Below, one piece after another: positions 6,373 to 13,187 of a DNA stretch of 16,497 nucleotides. Numbering within the stretch: position 1 is the stretch's first letter; each line of letters starts with the position of its first letter. Under the pieces are notes generated by a model that saw only the letters and a program-made list of their open reading frames with translations, was not told where the DNA came from and did not search any database. This stretch comes from CF-161 sp035263645 (GTDB lineage: Bacteria; Chloroflexota; Dormibacteria; Dormibacterales; Dormibacteraceae). Position numbers and translations under genes: made by a program. Where the stretch lies: NCBI GenBank assembly GCA_035263645.1, contig DATFRD010000217.1, positions 1 through 16,497 on the forward strand. The letters run 5' to 3'.

Positions 6373-6398
6373 ATTAAGTATGGGTTACGGCATTGTTA
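6373..6398. promoter_or_regulatory. 11-base-spaced TTA repeats upstream of phoU, possible PHO-box-like site
   Basis: On the plus strand ATTA (6373), GTTA (6384) and GTTA (6395) recur exactly 11 bases apart, within an AT-rich patch at the 3' end of the kinase gene. PhoB-family regulators bind 11-base direct repeats, and the site lies just upstream of the phoU -10 candidate. The sequence does not match the E. coli or actinobacterial consensus closely, so this is tentative. Confidence 0.25.
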
Positions 6399-7417
6399 AT
6401 CGGCATCGGGATGGCCAGGCCGAAGATCTGGCCGCGATCCCGGGCGGCCTCGGTCCACACGCGACCGCCCTGTGCCAGCACCAGGTGCTTGGTGATCGCC
6501 AGGCCCAGGCCAGAGCCGGTCGTGGCCCGGGCACCCTGCGGCCCCTGGCCGTCCGTGCGTCTGGGCCGTGAGCGGGCCGGGTCGACCTTGTAGAAGCGCT
6601 CGAATACCCTCGGCCAGTGCTCGGGCGAGATGCCCGGACCGTGATCCCGCACCGTGAGTCGGAACTCGCCGTCGTCCAGCGCCGCCGCCACTACGACCGG
6701 GGACCCCGGCGGGGAGAACCGGGCGGCGTTGTCGAGCAGGTTGTCGAGGACCTGTGCCAGCTTCATCCGGTCTGCCGTCACGTGCAGGCCGTCCGGGATG
6801 CTCAGCTCCAGCGGCCGCCCCAGCCGCAGCCGGCTGGCCGCCTCCTCGACCAGGTCGCGGACACCGAAGCGGGACAGCGTCAGCGCGGTCCGCCCCGCCT
6901 CGATGTGGGCCAGCTCGCGGAGGTTGGCCACGATGCCGGCCAGGTAGTCGGTCTCCAGCAGCGCCCGCGCCGCGAACCGCTCCCTGGCCGCAGGCGGCGG
7001 ATCGGCGAGCAGGCTCTCGACCGCCAGCCGCAGCGACGTGAGCGGGGTCCGCAGCTCGTGGGAGAGGTTGGCCACGAACTCCTGGCGAACCGTCTCCAGC
7101 CGGCGCAGCTCGGTCACGTCGGTGAGGAAGACCAGGGTGCCCGGCGGTCTCGGAGCCACCTCCATCTGGACGGTTCGCTGGCGGTGGGTCAGACGCAGCT
7201 CGCCGGAGGGCGTCCCGTCCCGCAGGGCCTCGAGCAGCCGGCCCTCGCGCGTGGCGTCGAGCAGCCCGAGCGGCAGCTGCTCGCGCGCGAAACGGAAGAA
7301 GGCGCGGGCGGCCGCGTTGGCGGCGATGACGCGGCGGTCGCCGTCCAGGAGGAGCGCCATGACCGGGGCTCGCTCCAGCAGCGCTTCGAACTGGTCGTCC
7401 CGGCGTTCCCAGGTCAC
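6374..7417 (-). CDS. PhoR/SenX3-like PAS-histidine kinase without membrane segments
   Basis: The 347-residue kinase has a PAS domain (about 10-105, APVMALLLDGDRRVIAANAAA), a HisKA domain with phosphoacceptor His120 (FVANLSHELRTPLTSL) and a HATPase domain with N-box DNLLDNAARFSP (225-236), G1 DHGPGIS, F-box FERFYKVD and G2 GSGLGLAI (301-308). The ATP lid is longer than usual, with an Arg/Gly/Gln-rich insert at about 281-300. No transmembrane or extracytoplasmic region precedes the PAS domain, unlike most PhoR and SenX3 proteins, so it should be cytosolic. The GTG at 7417 has TATACT six bases upstream, which supports this start and a leaderless transcript. It leads the block kinase-phoU-regulator-GT87 and should phosphorylate the regulator at 4731-5447. 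The phosphate role is inferred from PhoU linkage. Confidence 0.9.
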   Translation of the reverse strand: MTWERRDDQFEALLERAPVMALLLDGDRRVIAANAAARAFFRFAREQLPLGLLDATREGRLLEALRDGTPSGELRLTHRQRTVQMEVAPRPPGTLVFLTDVTELRRLETVRQEFVANLSHELRTPLTSLRLAVESLLADPPPAARERFAARALLETDYLAGIVANLRELAHIEAGRTALTLSRFGVRDLVEEAASRLRLGRPLELSIPDGLHVTADRMKLAQVLDNLLDNAARFSPPGSPVVVAAALDDGEFRLTVRDHGPGISPEHWPRVFERFYKVDPARSRPRRTDGQGPQGARATTGSGLGLAITKHLVLAQGGRVWTEAARDRGQIFGLAIPMPINNAVTHT

Positions 7418-7423
7418 GGGCGG

Positions 7424-7429
7424 AGTATA
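7424..7429 (-). promoter_or_regulatory. -10 box (TATACT) for the histidine kinase gene
   Basis: TATACT on the minus strand, one base from the TATAAT consensus, ends six bases before the GTG at 7417. Transcription should start at or next to the start codon, giving a leaderless mRNA. No clear -35 is seen 16-18 bases upstream. Confidence 0.6.
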
Positions 7430-7490
7430 GGCAGGCCCGGGGCGGCTCTCTGATGGAATCGCCGGGCGACCCGGGGGGTTCCTGACGTGT

Positions 7491-7529
7491 GTAGGTAGTC
7501 CGACAGTCGTTGCTGCGAGCGCTGCCTAC
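7491..7529 (+). ncRNA. Candidate structured RNA or hairpin in the kinase-MFS gap
   Basis: GTAGGTAG (7491-7498) pairs with CTGCCTAC (7522-7529), eight pairs with one G-U, around a 23-base loop containing the palindromic CGACAGTCG. A pyrimidine-rich linker leads to a second strong hairpin at 7564-7590. The 7430-7621 gap has no convincing open frame. A plus-strand transcript, divergent from the kinase gene, would end at that second hairpin. No promoter is clear, so this is only a candidate. Confidence 0.25.
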
Positions 7530-7563
7530 TCGAGCAGACCACCACCTCTTTCTCTCCCGTCCC

Positions 7564-7590
7564 GCCGGGGCGTCCTCGTGGCGCCCCGGC
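7564..7590. terminator. Strong GC hairpin downstream of the MFS gene
   Basis: GCCGGGGCG (7564-7572) and CGCCCCGGC (7582-7590) form a 9-bp perfect stem with a 9-base loop, 31 bases after the MFS stop. Read on the plus strand it is followed by the T-rich TTCTATCTCTT; on the minus strand there is no T tract. It probably ends the MFS transcript as an I-shaped terminator, or a plus-strand RNA, or both. Confidence 0.5.
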
Positions 7591-7621
7591 TTCTATCTCT
7601 TCCCGCGCCGTGCCGTCATGG

Positions 7622-8884
7622 TCAGCGAACGGACCGGATCCGCGTCACCAGTATGGCGCCCGCCGCGTAGAGCGCGGCGGCCACGACGAACGTGATCCGG
7701 TAGCCGGCGTTCGGCGAGACGCGGTTGAACGTGTCCAGCACGAAACCCATGACGAAGGGGAGCAGGACCCGGGGCAGCGAGTCGGCCACGTGGTAGAGGC
7801 CCAGGTCCTTGGCCGGCCGGTCGCGGTCGGGCAGCGTGTCCAGGCCCAGCGCCCAGTCGACGGCGCTGAAGGCGCCGTAGCCAAGCCCGTAGACGACCCC
7901 GAGCAGGAGCACTGCGGCGACCGGGATCGCCGAGCCGAGGAGGAAGACGAGCAGGACCGCGGCCTGGATGGAGCCGGCGGCGTAGATGAAGCGCTTGCGG
8001 CCCCGGCGGTCCGACAGCCAGCCGCAGGTGATCGCCAGCGGCACCGCAGTGAGGGTGACGATGGCCTCGAACTCGGGCGTGAACTGGTCGGGGTGGCGCA
8101 CACCAAGCAGGTCACGGAACGCGATGAACAGGAACGGCAGCGTCGTGTACAGCCCGGCCACGTTCAGGAACCGGGTGGCGAACGCCCAGCCGAAGTCGCC
8201 CGTCCAGAGCGGGCTCAGGAACTCGCGGACCCCGGTGCGCAGGCGTGTGGGCACCGGTCGTCCGCCCTCGCCGGCGGCGGCCCACAGCGAGGGCAGGAGC
8301 GACAGGGCCACGACCACGATCAGCACCCAGTACGTCGATCGGGTCTGGCCGGCGCGGGCGAACAGCAGGGTGGCTAGCAGCGACAGCACGCTGCCGAGCT
8401 GAACGAAGAAGCCGAGGAAGCCGCTGGCCCGGCCGGTCTCCGAGCCGTGAACCATGTCGGGGATGACGGCGACGTACGCGGCGCCGGCCACGTTGACGAA
8501 GGCGACAACGAGCACGAACCCGGTCAGCAGCGGCGGGAACGAGCCGGCGCCGAGCATGACCAGCAGGGCCAGCACGAGCCCCGCCGTGCCGGCAACCATG
8601 ATCGGCCTGCGGCGACCCCAGCGCGTCGTCAGGCCGTCGGACCAGGCACCCACCAGTGGCGGGAGCACCAGCGCGAAGAGCCCGCCCAGGCCCGTGGCCA
8701 CCCCGATCGCGGTCCCCTGCCGGGAGAGGGGCACGGTCTGCGTGACCTGGAACTGGAGCAGCACGGTGTAGACCGGCGTGATGACGAAGAACTGGCCGAA
8801 CCAGTAGCTGCCGAGTCCCAGGTGCCGGATCGTGCCGGCTCTCGGCGCGATTCCCTCCGGGCGCGCGGGTCTGGTCGTCTCCAC
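7622..8884 (-). CDS. MFS transporter, SLC45/sugar-symporter-like
   Basis: The 420-residue protein has about twelve hydrophobic segments in two halves. Motif A-like loops are visible in both: WSDGLTTRWGRRRPIMVAG after the second segment and GWLSDRRGRKRFIYAAG in the second half. The first loop with RWGRRRP and the later stretch PAKDLGLYHVADSLPRVLLP resemble sucrose/proton symporters of the SLC45/GPH-like group, so a sugar or small polar substrate is plausible but not shown. The GTG at 8884 is chosen because AGGAGG lies five bases upstream; the in-frame ATG at 8944 would add 20 Pro/Gly/Glu-rich residues and lies upstream of the best promoter. It is divergent from the ParB-like gene and ends before a strong hairpin. 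Confidence 0.85.
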   Translation of the reverse strand: METTRPARPEGIAPRAGTIRHLGLGSYWFGQFFVITPVYTVLLQFQVTQTVPLSRQGTAIGVATGLGGLFALVLPPLVGAWSDGLTTRWGRRRPIMVAGTAGLVLALLVMLGAGSFPPLLTGFVLVVAFVNVAGAAYVAVIPDMVHGSETGRASGFLGFFVQLGSVLSLLATLLFARAGQTRSTYWVLIVVVALSLLPSLWAAAGEGGRPVPTRLRTGVREFLSPLWTGDFGWAFATRFLNVAGLYTTLPFLFIAFRDLLGVRHPDQFTPEFEAIVTLTAVPLAITCGWLSDRRGRKRFIYAAGSIQAAVLLVFLLGSAIPVAAVLLLGVVYGLGYGAFSAVDWALGLDTLPDRDRPAKDLGLYHVADSLPRVLLPFVMGFVLDTFNRVSPNAGYRITFVVAAALYAAGAILVTRIRSVR

Positions 8885-8889
8885 GGTCT

Positions 8890-8895
8890 CCTCCT
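8890..8895 (-). promoter_or_regulatory. Ribosome binding site deciding the MFS start
   Basis: AGGAGG on the minus strand stands five bases before the GTG at 8884 and is a perfect Shine-Dalgarno core. It outweighs the ATG at 8944, which has none. Confidence 0.7.
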
Positions 8896-8925
8896 CGCTG
8901 GGTTCCCCTCCCCCGGCCGCAGGAG

Positions 8926-8955
8926 AGCGTACGGGCGGCGGCATACCCTTGTCGA
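8926..8955 (-). promoter_or_regulatory. Promoter of the MFS gene (TCGACA - 18 bp - TACGCT)
   Basis: On the minus strand a -35 TCGACA (8955-8950, five of six to TTGACA) is followed after 18 bases by the -10 TACGCT (8931-8926). The transcript would carry a leader of about 35 bases with the AGGAGG site. The -35 overlaps the region just before the ParB-like start codon, so the two divergent promoters interlock. Confidence 0.55.
8944..8949 (+). promoter_or_regulatory. -10 box (TACCCT) for the ParB-like gene
   Basis: TACCCT ends six bases before the ATG at 8956, again the leaderless spacing. There is no ribosome binding site before this ATG. It sits between the -35 and -10 of the divergent MFS promoter, so the two genes may compete for polymerase. 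Confidence 0.5.
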
Positions 8956-9816
8956 ATGGCTTTTCCGAGCAACGCCGCAGCAGTCGACCTCGAACGCTTC
9001 GAGCTCAGCCTCTTCCCGTCCGACCCGCCCCCGGCGGCCGACATCGCGGTCGAGGAGGACCGGCTCCCGTACGACCTGTCGGGACCCCGTCTGAGCCCGG
9101 CCCAGATTCGCCTGGTAGAGCGGTTCGGCCTTCCGGAGCGCCCGCTCGTCACCGTCACCGAGGACGGCGAGGACGGGGACTACCAGGTGCTGGCCGGAGC
9201 GTTCTGGATCCGCGCCGCGCGGGAGGCGGGCCTGGACCGCGTCCCGGTTCGCGCGCTGCAGCTGTCGGACGTTTCCGCCGCGTTCCTGGCGCTGGTACTC
9301 AACCAGGCCAGGGCCGCCGACGTCGCCGCCCAGACGGACTCGCTGCAGGTGCTGATGGAGAACGGCGTCGACGAGCAGGATCTGGCGCGCGCCAGCGGCC
9401 TGGGCCGCGGTCGCCTGCGCCGCCTGCTGGGCCTGCTGGAGCTGCATCCGACGCTGCGCCAGGCCCTCCGCGAGGGCCGGCTGCCGGCGCCGGTGGCGTT
9501 CGCGGCCTCGGCACTCTCCGAGGCCTCCCAGGCGGAGCTGGCCGCGGTCTACCTGCAGGAGGGCGAGCTCTCGAGCGCCCATCTCCGGCGCTTCGGGGAG
9601 GCGGGTCAGGCGGCCGACGGCCCGGACGAGGGGTACGTGGAGCCGCTCCCGCCGGGGCCCGAGGGAGAGCCGGGAGGCGCCTCTGACCATGCAGCCGGCC
9701 GGGCCCGGCGCCAGGCCGAGGAGCTGCTCCGGACCCTGGACGAGGCCAGCATTACGGGCGACATCCGCGAGCGGGTGCTGGAGGTGGTCGAGGAGCTGTC
9801 CCGCATCGCGGGCTGA
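8956..9816 (+). CDS. ParB-like protein with a degenerate CTP-binding motif, orphan
   Basis: The 286-residue protein has the layout of ParB/Noc proteins. An N-terminal ParB-like domain (about 45-105) contains YQVLAGAFWIRAAREAGLDRVPV, split here as YQVLAGAFW (76-84) and IRAAREAGLDRVPVRA (85-100). A helix-turn-helix domain (about 112-200) follows, with VLNQAR, LMENGVDEQDLARASGLG, RLRRLLGLLELHP and LREGRLPAPVAFAASAL. A low-complexity linker (213-248) and a C-terminal helix rich in Leu/Val (250-285), a possible dimer segment, complete it. In canonical ParB the motif is GERRxRA, which contacts and hydrolyses CTP; here it is GAFW, so clamp formation by CTP is doubtful. No ParA gene is adjacent. It may be a DNA-binding regulator or nucleoid protein rather than a segregation factor. 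Start is ATG with a leaderless -10. Confidence 0.75.
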   Translation: MAFPSNAAAVDLERFELSLFPSDPPPAADIAVEEDRLPYDLSGPRLSPAQIRLVERFGLPERPLVTVTEDGEDGDYQVLAGAFWIRAAREAGLDRVPVRALQLSDVSAAFLALVLNQARAADVAAQTDSLQVLMENGVDEQDLARASGLGRGRLRRLLGLLELHPTLRQALREGRLPAPVAFAASALSEASQAELAAVYLQEGELSSAHLRRFGEAGQAADGPDEGYVEPLPPGPEGEPGGASDHAAGRARRQAEELLRTLDEASITGDIRERVLEVVEELSRIAG

Positions 9817-9843
9817 CCTGGCGTCACCAGAGCAGGCCTGACC

Positions 9844-9866
9844 GCGCCGCCAGGCCGCGGCGGCGC
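9844..9866. terminator. GC hairpin after the ParB-like gene
   Basis: GCGCCGCC (9844-9851) and GGCGGCGC (9859-9866) form an 8-bp stem with a 7-base loop, 27 bases after the ParB-like stop and about 40 bases before uppP. There is no immediate T tract, so it would be an I-shaped terminator; high GC alone makes such stems common here. Confidence 0.35.
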
Positions 9867-9907
9867 CGTGGCGGGAGCACGCCCGTTTCTGCTTTGCTTA
9901 CGGACCT

Positions 9908-10768
9908 GTGGCGAGCTGGCAGGCACTGCTGATCGGGCTCCTCCAGGGGGCGACCGAGCTGTTCCCGGTCTCCTCCCTCGGTCACGCCGTCGTGCTGCCC
10001 AGCCTGCTGCACTGGCCGTTCGACCAGTCGAGCCCCACGTTCGTGCCCTTCCTCGTCCTGCTCCACCTGGGCACCGCCACCGCCCTGGTCATCCTGTACT
10101 GGCGGGAGTGGGTGCGTATCGTCGCCGGCTTCGTGCGGGCGGTCGTACGGGGCCGGATCGAGACGGCGGACGAGCGGATGGCCATCCTGCTGCTGGTGGC
10201 CACCATCCCGGGCGCCGCCATCGGGGAGCTGTTCGTGCAGCCCCTCACCCACCTCTTCGCGACCCCGCGCGTAGCCGCCGCCATGCTAATCGTCAACGCG
10301 GTCGTCCTGCTCGGCGCGGAGCTTCTTCGCCGTCGCTCCGAGCGCCGCCACCTGAGCCGCGAGGAGCAGGAAGGCGACTTCAAGGAGCTCGGCCAGATCG
10401 GCATGGGGGCGGCGGCGCTGGTCGGGCTGTTCCAGGCCGCCGCTTTCGTGCCCGGGATCTCGCGGTCGGGGATCACGATGGCCGGGGGCCTGGTGGCGGG
10501 TCTCAGGCACCAGGACGCGGCCAAGTTCGCCTTCCTGATGGCGACCCCGATCATCGCGGGGGCCGGCCTCCTGGAGATGCCGCAGCTCGTACAGCAGGGC
10601 CTGGACGGGAGTCGCTGGCTGGTCTACCTCGGGGCGGCGGTGCTGGCCGGCTGCGCCGCCTACGTCAGCGCCCGCTTCCTCGTGCGCTACTTCCGTTCGG
10701 GGCGGCTCGACCCCTACGCCGCCTATTGCGCGGCGTTCGGCGCGGTCAGCCTCCTCTTGCTACGCTGA
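9908..10768 (+). CDS. uppP: Undecaprenyl-diphosphatase UppP (BacA family)
   Basis: This membrane enzyme removes a phosphate from undecaprenyl diphosphate to recycle the lipid carrier used for peptidoglycan and other envelope polymers, and it gives bacitracin resistance when abundant. The 286-residue protein has the two diagnostic motifs: LLQGATELFPVSSLGHAV (11-28), with the Q/E-x3-E pair as Gln13/Glu17 plus Ser22/Ser23 and His26, and VPGISRSG (181-188) with Arg186. Several hydrophobic helices and the conserved LLHLGTA after the first motif fit. The GTG at 9908 gives the standard N-terminus; it has no ribosome binding site and no clean TAnnnT box, only a TTTGCTTACGG string. The next gene begins seven bases after its stop. 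Released phosphate on the outer face gives it a loose link to phosphate metabolism. Confidence 0.95.
   Translation: MASWQALLIGLLQGATELFPVSSLGHAVVLPSLLHWPFDQSSPTFVPFLVLLHLGTATALVILYWREWVRIVAGFVRAVVRGRIETADERMAILLLVATIPGAAIGELFVQPLTHLFATPRVAAAMLIVNAVVLLGAELLRRRSERRHLSREEQEGDFKELGQIGMGAAALVGLFQAAAFVPGISRSGITMAGGLVAGLRHQDAAKFAFLMATPIIAGAGLLEMPQLVQQGLDGSRWLVYLGAAVLAGCAAYVSARFLVRYFRSGRLDPYAAYCAAFGAVSLLLLR
10761..10766 (+). promoter_or_regulatory. Candidate -10 box (TACGCT) for the 70-residue membrane protein gene
   Basis: TACGCT lies at the very end of uppP and 8 bases before the ATG at 10775. The same hexamer is used in the proposed response regulator and MFS promoters. It would allow expression of the small gene independently of uppP. 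Confidence 0.4.
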
Positions 10769-10774
10769 CGCCCC

Positions 10775-10987
10775 ATGGAAAACCTGCGCAGCGGCCCGCT
10801 GATGGCCCTCCTCATCGTCCTCGCCGCGGTGTTCGTGGCTCTGGCTGTGCTCTACGCCGAGGGCATCATCAACTTCCTGACCACGCACCCGAACGCCAAG
10901 AACCACTACGACCACGCCATCCTGTTCGGCGTGCTCGCCGTGGCGAGCCTGGTGGCCGCCAGCCTGGTCCGCCCCCGCCCGGCCTGA
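10775..10987 (+). CDS. Small two-helix membrane protein of unknown function
   Basis: The 70-residue protein has two hydrophobic helices, about 8-28 (LMALLIVLAAVFVALAVLY) and 48-64 (AILFGVLAVASLVAASLV). A short polar loop, THPNAKNHYDHAI, with two His joins them, and it ends in a basic Arg tail. ATG start, normal high-GC codon use and a -10 box eight bases upstream support a real gene. It lies between uppP and ppk1, seven bases after the former and 58 before the latter, in the same direction. I do not recognise a named family. A role beside the envelope or polyphosphate genes is guesswork. Confidence 0.7.
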   Translation: MENLRSGPLMALLIVLAAVFVALAVLYAEGIINFLTTHPNAKNHYDHAILFGVLAVASLVAASLVRPRPA

Positions 10988-11028
10988 CCGGTCCCACCTC
11001 CTGACCGTCGCTGGTCCGCTGCAGGCGG

Positions 11029-11034
11029 TAGCCT
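11029..11034 (+). promoter_or_regulatory. Candidate -10 box (TAGCCT) for ppk1
   Basis: TAGCCT lies 11 bases before the GTG at 11046, so the leader would be at most a few bases. The 10988-11045 gap has no ribosome binding site near that GTG. The same hexamer precedes the TMEM175-type gene. Confidence 0.35.
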
Positions 11035-11045
11035 TGTCCTGATCA

Positions 11046-13187
11046 GTGGGCAGCAGCCAGGCACATCTCCGCGACACGGGCACCCCATCCGATGCGGCCG
11101 TCGCCGAGCGAGCGACCGCGGGGGACGTCGCGCTCGCCGAGGTGCGCTACCTCAATCGAGAGCTCTCCCTGCTCGACTACATCACGCGGGTGCTCGCGAG
11201 GGCGGAGGACGCCACCCTGCCCCTGCTCGACCGCGTGATGTCGCTGCACTACTTCGGGCAGAACCTGGACGACTTCTTCCAGATCCGGGTGGCGGGCCTG
11301 AAGGAGCAGCTCGAGGCCGCGCCCGAGACCGCGTCGCCGGACGGGCTGTCGCCGACGGCGCAGCTGCAGGAGATCCGGCGCCGGGTCGAGCACCTCTATC
11401 AGCGCCAGGAGCGGCTGTTCGACCGCGAGCTGCGGCCCAGCCTGGCCGTGGCCGGCATCGGGCTGGTCGACTTCGACGAGTTCTCGAAGAAGGATATCGA
11501 GCACCTCTCGCGGTACTTCAGGCGGAGCATCTTCCCGGTCCTGACGCCACTCGCGGTCGACCCGGGCCACCCGTTCCCCTACATCTCCCACTTCTCGCTC
11601 AACCTGGCGGTCATCGTCAGGCACCCGCTCCGGCGGCAGACCCGCTTTGCCCGTCTGAAGGTGCCGCCGCTCCTGCCGCGGTTCATCGCGCTGCCCGACG
11701 GCGAACGCTTCGTGCCGCTGGAACAGGTGATCGCCGCCAACCTCCAGTCGCTGTTCCCCGGCATGGAGATCGTCAGCCACACGGCGTTCCGAGTCACTCG
11801 GGACAACGACCTGGAGGTTCGCGAGGACGAGGCCGACGACCTCCTGGTGACGATCCAGACCGAGCTCCTGCGCTTCCGGCGCCGGGCGCGGGGGGTCCGG
11901 CTGGAGATCAACCCGGACATGGGGGACGAGGTCCGCGACCTGCTCGTCCGTGAGCTCGAGCTCACGCCGGACGACGTCTACGTCGTCCATGGCCTGCTCG
12001 ACATGAGCGCGGTCGGCTTCTTCAACGACCTGGACCGTCCCGAGCTCAAGGCCGAACGGTACGCCCCGGTCAACTCGCCGCGGCTGAGCCGGGCCGACGG
12101 ACAGCCCGCCGACTTCTTCGAGACCCTCAAGGTCGGCGACGTGCTGGTCCACCACCCCTACGAGTCCTTCACCACGTCCGTGGTGGCCTTCACCCAGCAG
12201 GCGGCCGCGGACCCGCACGTGCTGGCGATCAAGCAGACGCTGTACCGGACGTCGGGGCCGGCCAGCCCGATCGCGCTGGCGCTGGCCAGGGCCGCCGAGG
12301 CCGGCAAGCAGGTCGTGGCGCTCGTCGAGCTCAAGGCCAGGGGGGACGAGCAGGCCAACATCGCCTGGGCCCAGATGCTGGAGCAGGCCGGTGTGCACGT
12401 CGTGTACGGGCTCGTCGGCCTGAAGACGCATGCCAAGCTCACGCTCGTCGTGCGCCAGGAGCCGGCCGGCATCCGCCGCTACGTGCACGCGGCGACCGGC
12501 AACTACAACCCCATGACCGCGCTCGGCTACGAGGACCTGGGCCTGCTCTCCGCCGACCCGGACCTGGGCGCGGACGTGAGCGAGCTGTTCAACCTGCTCA
12601 CCGGCTACAGCCGTCAGCGCCGGTACCGCCGGCTGATGGTCGCTCCGACCAGCCTGCGCTCCGGGCTGCTGCGGCTCATCCGGGAGGAGTCCGAGCACGC
12701 CGACGGCCGGATCGTCATCAAGGCCAACAACCTGGTCGACATCGAGATGATCGACGCCCTGTACGACGCCGCCCGGGCCGGGACCAGGGTCGACCTGCTC
12801 ATCCGTGGCGTCTGCTGCCTGCGCCCCGGCGTGCCCGGGCTCTCCGAGCGCATCCGGGTCCGGTCCCTCGTGGGCCGGTTCCTTGAACACTCGCGGATCC
12901 TCCGCTTCGGCTCCGAGGCGCGTGGGCTGAAGTTCTACATCGGCTCGGCGGATGTCATGGACCGCAACCTGGACCGGCGGGTGGAGGCGGTCGTGCCCGT
13001 CTGCGACCCCGTCCTGCAGGCGCGGCTCGATCAGGTCCTGGAGGCGGAGCTCGAGGACGAGCGCCTGTCCTGGCGGCTCCAGCCAGACGGGCTGTGGTCC
13101 AAGATCGAGGGCGACCTCGACGCCCAGGAGCGCTTCATGGCGCTGGCTCACGAGCAGGCCCGGGACCACGGTGTGCGCCGGCGCTAG
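11046..13187 (+). CDS. ppk1: Polyphosphate kinase 1
   Basis: Ppk1 makes inorganic polyphosphate from the gamma-phosphate of ATP, reversibly. The 713-residue protein has full length for the family. Domains run in the usual order: N-terminal helical (YLNRELSLLDY, GQNLDDFF), head (about 140-340, LTPLAVDPGHPFPY), and two phospholipase D-like catalytic domains. The first contains HHPYESF (369-375), AIKQTLYRT, ELKARGDEQANIAWA and the autophosphorylated His462 in LKTHAKL. The second contains IKANNLVD, IRGVCCLRPGVPGLSERI, the second key His615 in GRFLEHSRI, and YIGSADVMDRNLDRRVE. GTG start at 11046; the N-terminal 30 residues are variable. The next gene overlaps its end by about 17 bases, so the CYTH-CHAD and NUDIX genes form a likely operon with it. 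Confidence 0.97.
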   Translation: MGSSQAHLRDTGTPSDAAVAERATAGDVALAEVRYLNRELSLLDYITRVLARAEDATLPLLDRVMSLHYFGQNLDDFFQIRVAGLKEQLEAAPETASPDGLSPTAQLQEIRRRVEHLYQRQERLFDRELRPSLAVAGIGLVDFDEFSKKDIEHLSRYFRRSIFPVLTPLAVDPGHPFPYISHFSLNLAVIVRHPLRRQTRFARLKVPPLLPRFIALPDGERFVPLEQVIAANLQSLFPGMEIVSHTAFRVTRDNDLEVREDEADDLLVTIQTELLRFRRRARGVRLEINPDMGDEVRDLLVRELELTPDDVYVVHGLLDMSAVGFFNDLDRPELKAERYAPVNSPRLSRADGQPADFFETLKVGDVLVHHPYESFTTSVVAFTQQAAADPHVLAIKQTLYRTSGPASPIALALARAAEAGKQVVALVELKARGDEQANIAWAQMLEQAGVHVVYGLVGLKTHAKLTLVVRQEPAGIRRYVHAATGNYNPMTALGYEDLGLLSADPDLGADVSELFNLLTGYSRQRRYRRLMVAPTSLRSGLLRLIREESEHADGRIVIKANNLVDIEMIDALYDAARAGTRVDLLIRGVCCLRPGVPGLSERIRVRSLVGRFLEHSRILRFGSEARGLKFYIGSADVMDRNLDRRVEAVVPVCDPVLQARLDQVLEAELEDERLSWRLQPDGLWSKIEGDLDAQERFMALAHEQARDHGVRRR

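Noticed and set aside
7430..7621. tRNA or other known RNA in the kinase-MFS gap
   Set aside because: No cloverleaf, no T-loop pattern with matching arms and no CCA-type end could be fitted.
8885..8944. MFS start at the ATG 8944
   Set aside because: No ribosome binding site there, the added residues are Pro/Gly/Glu-rich, and the -10 box lies downstream of it; GTG 8884 has AGGAGG at five bases.
12952..13170. Upstream extension of the CYTH-CHAD frame far into ppk1, to the ATG at 12952
   Set aside because: The residues are Arg/Ser/Trp-rich out-of-frame readings of the conserved ppk1 C-terminus.
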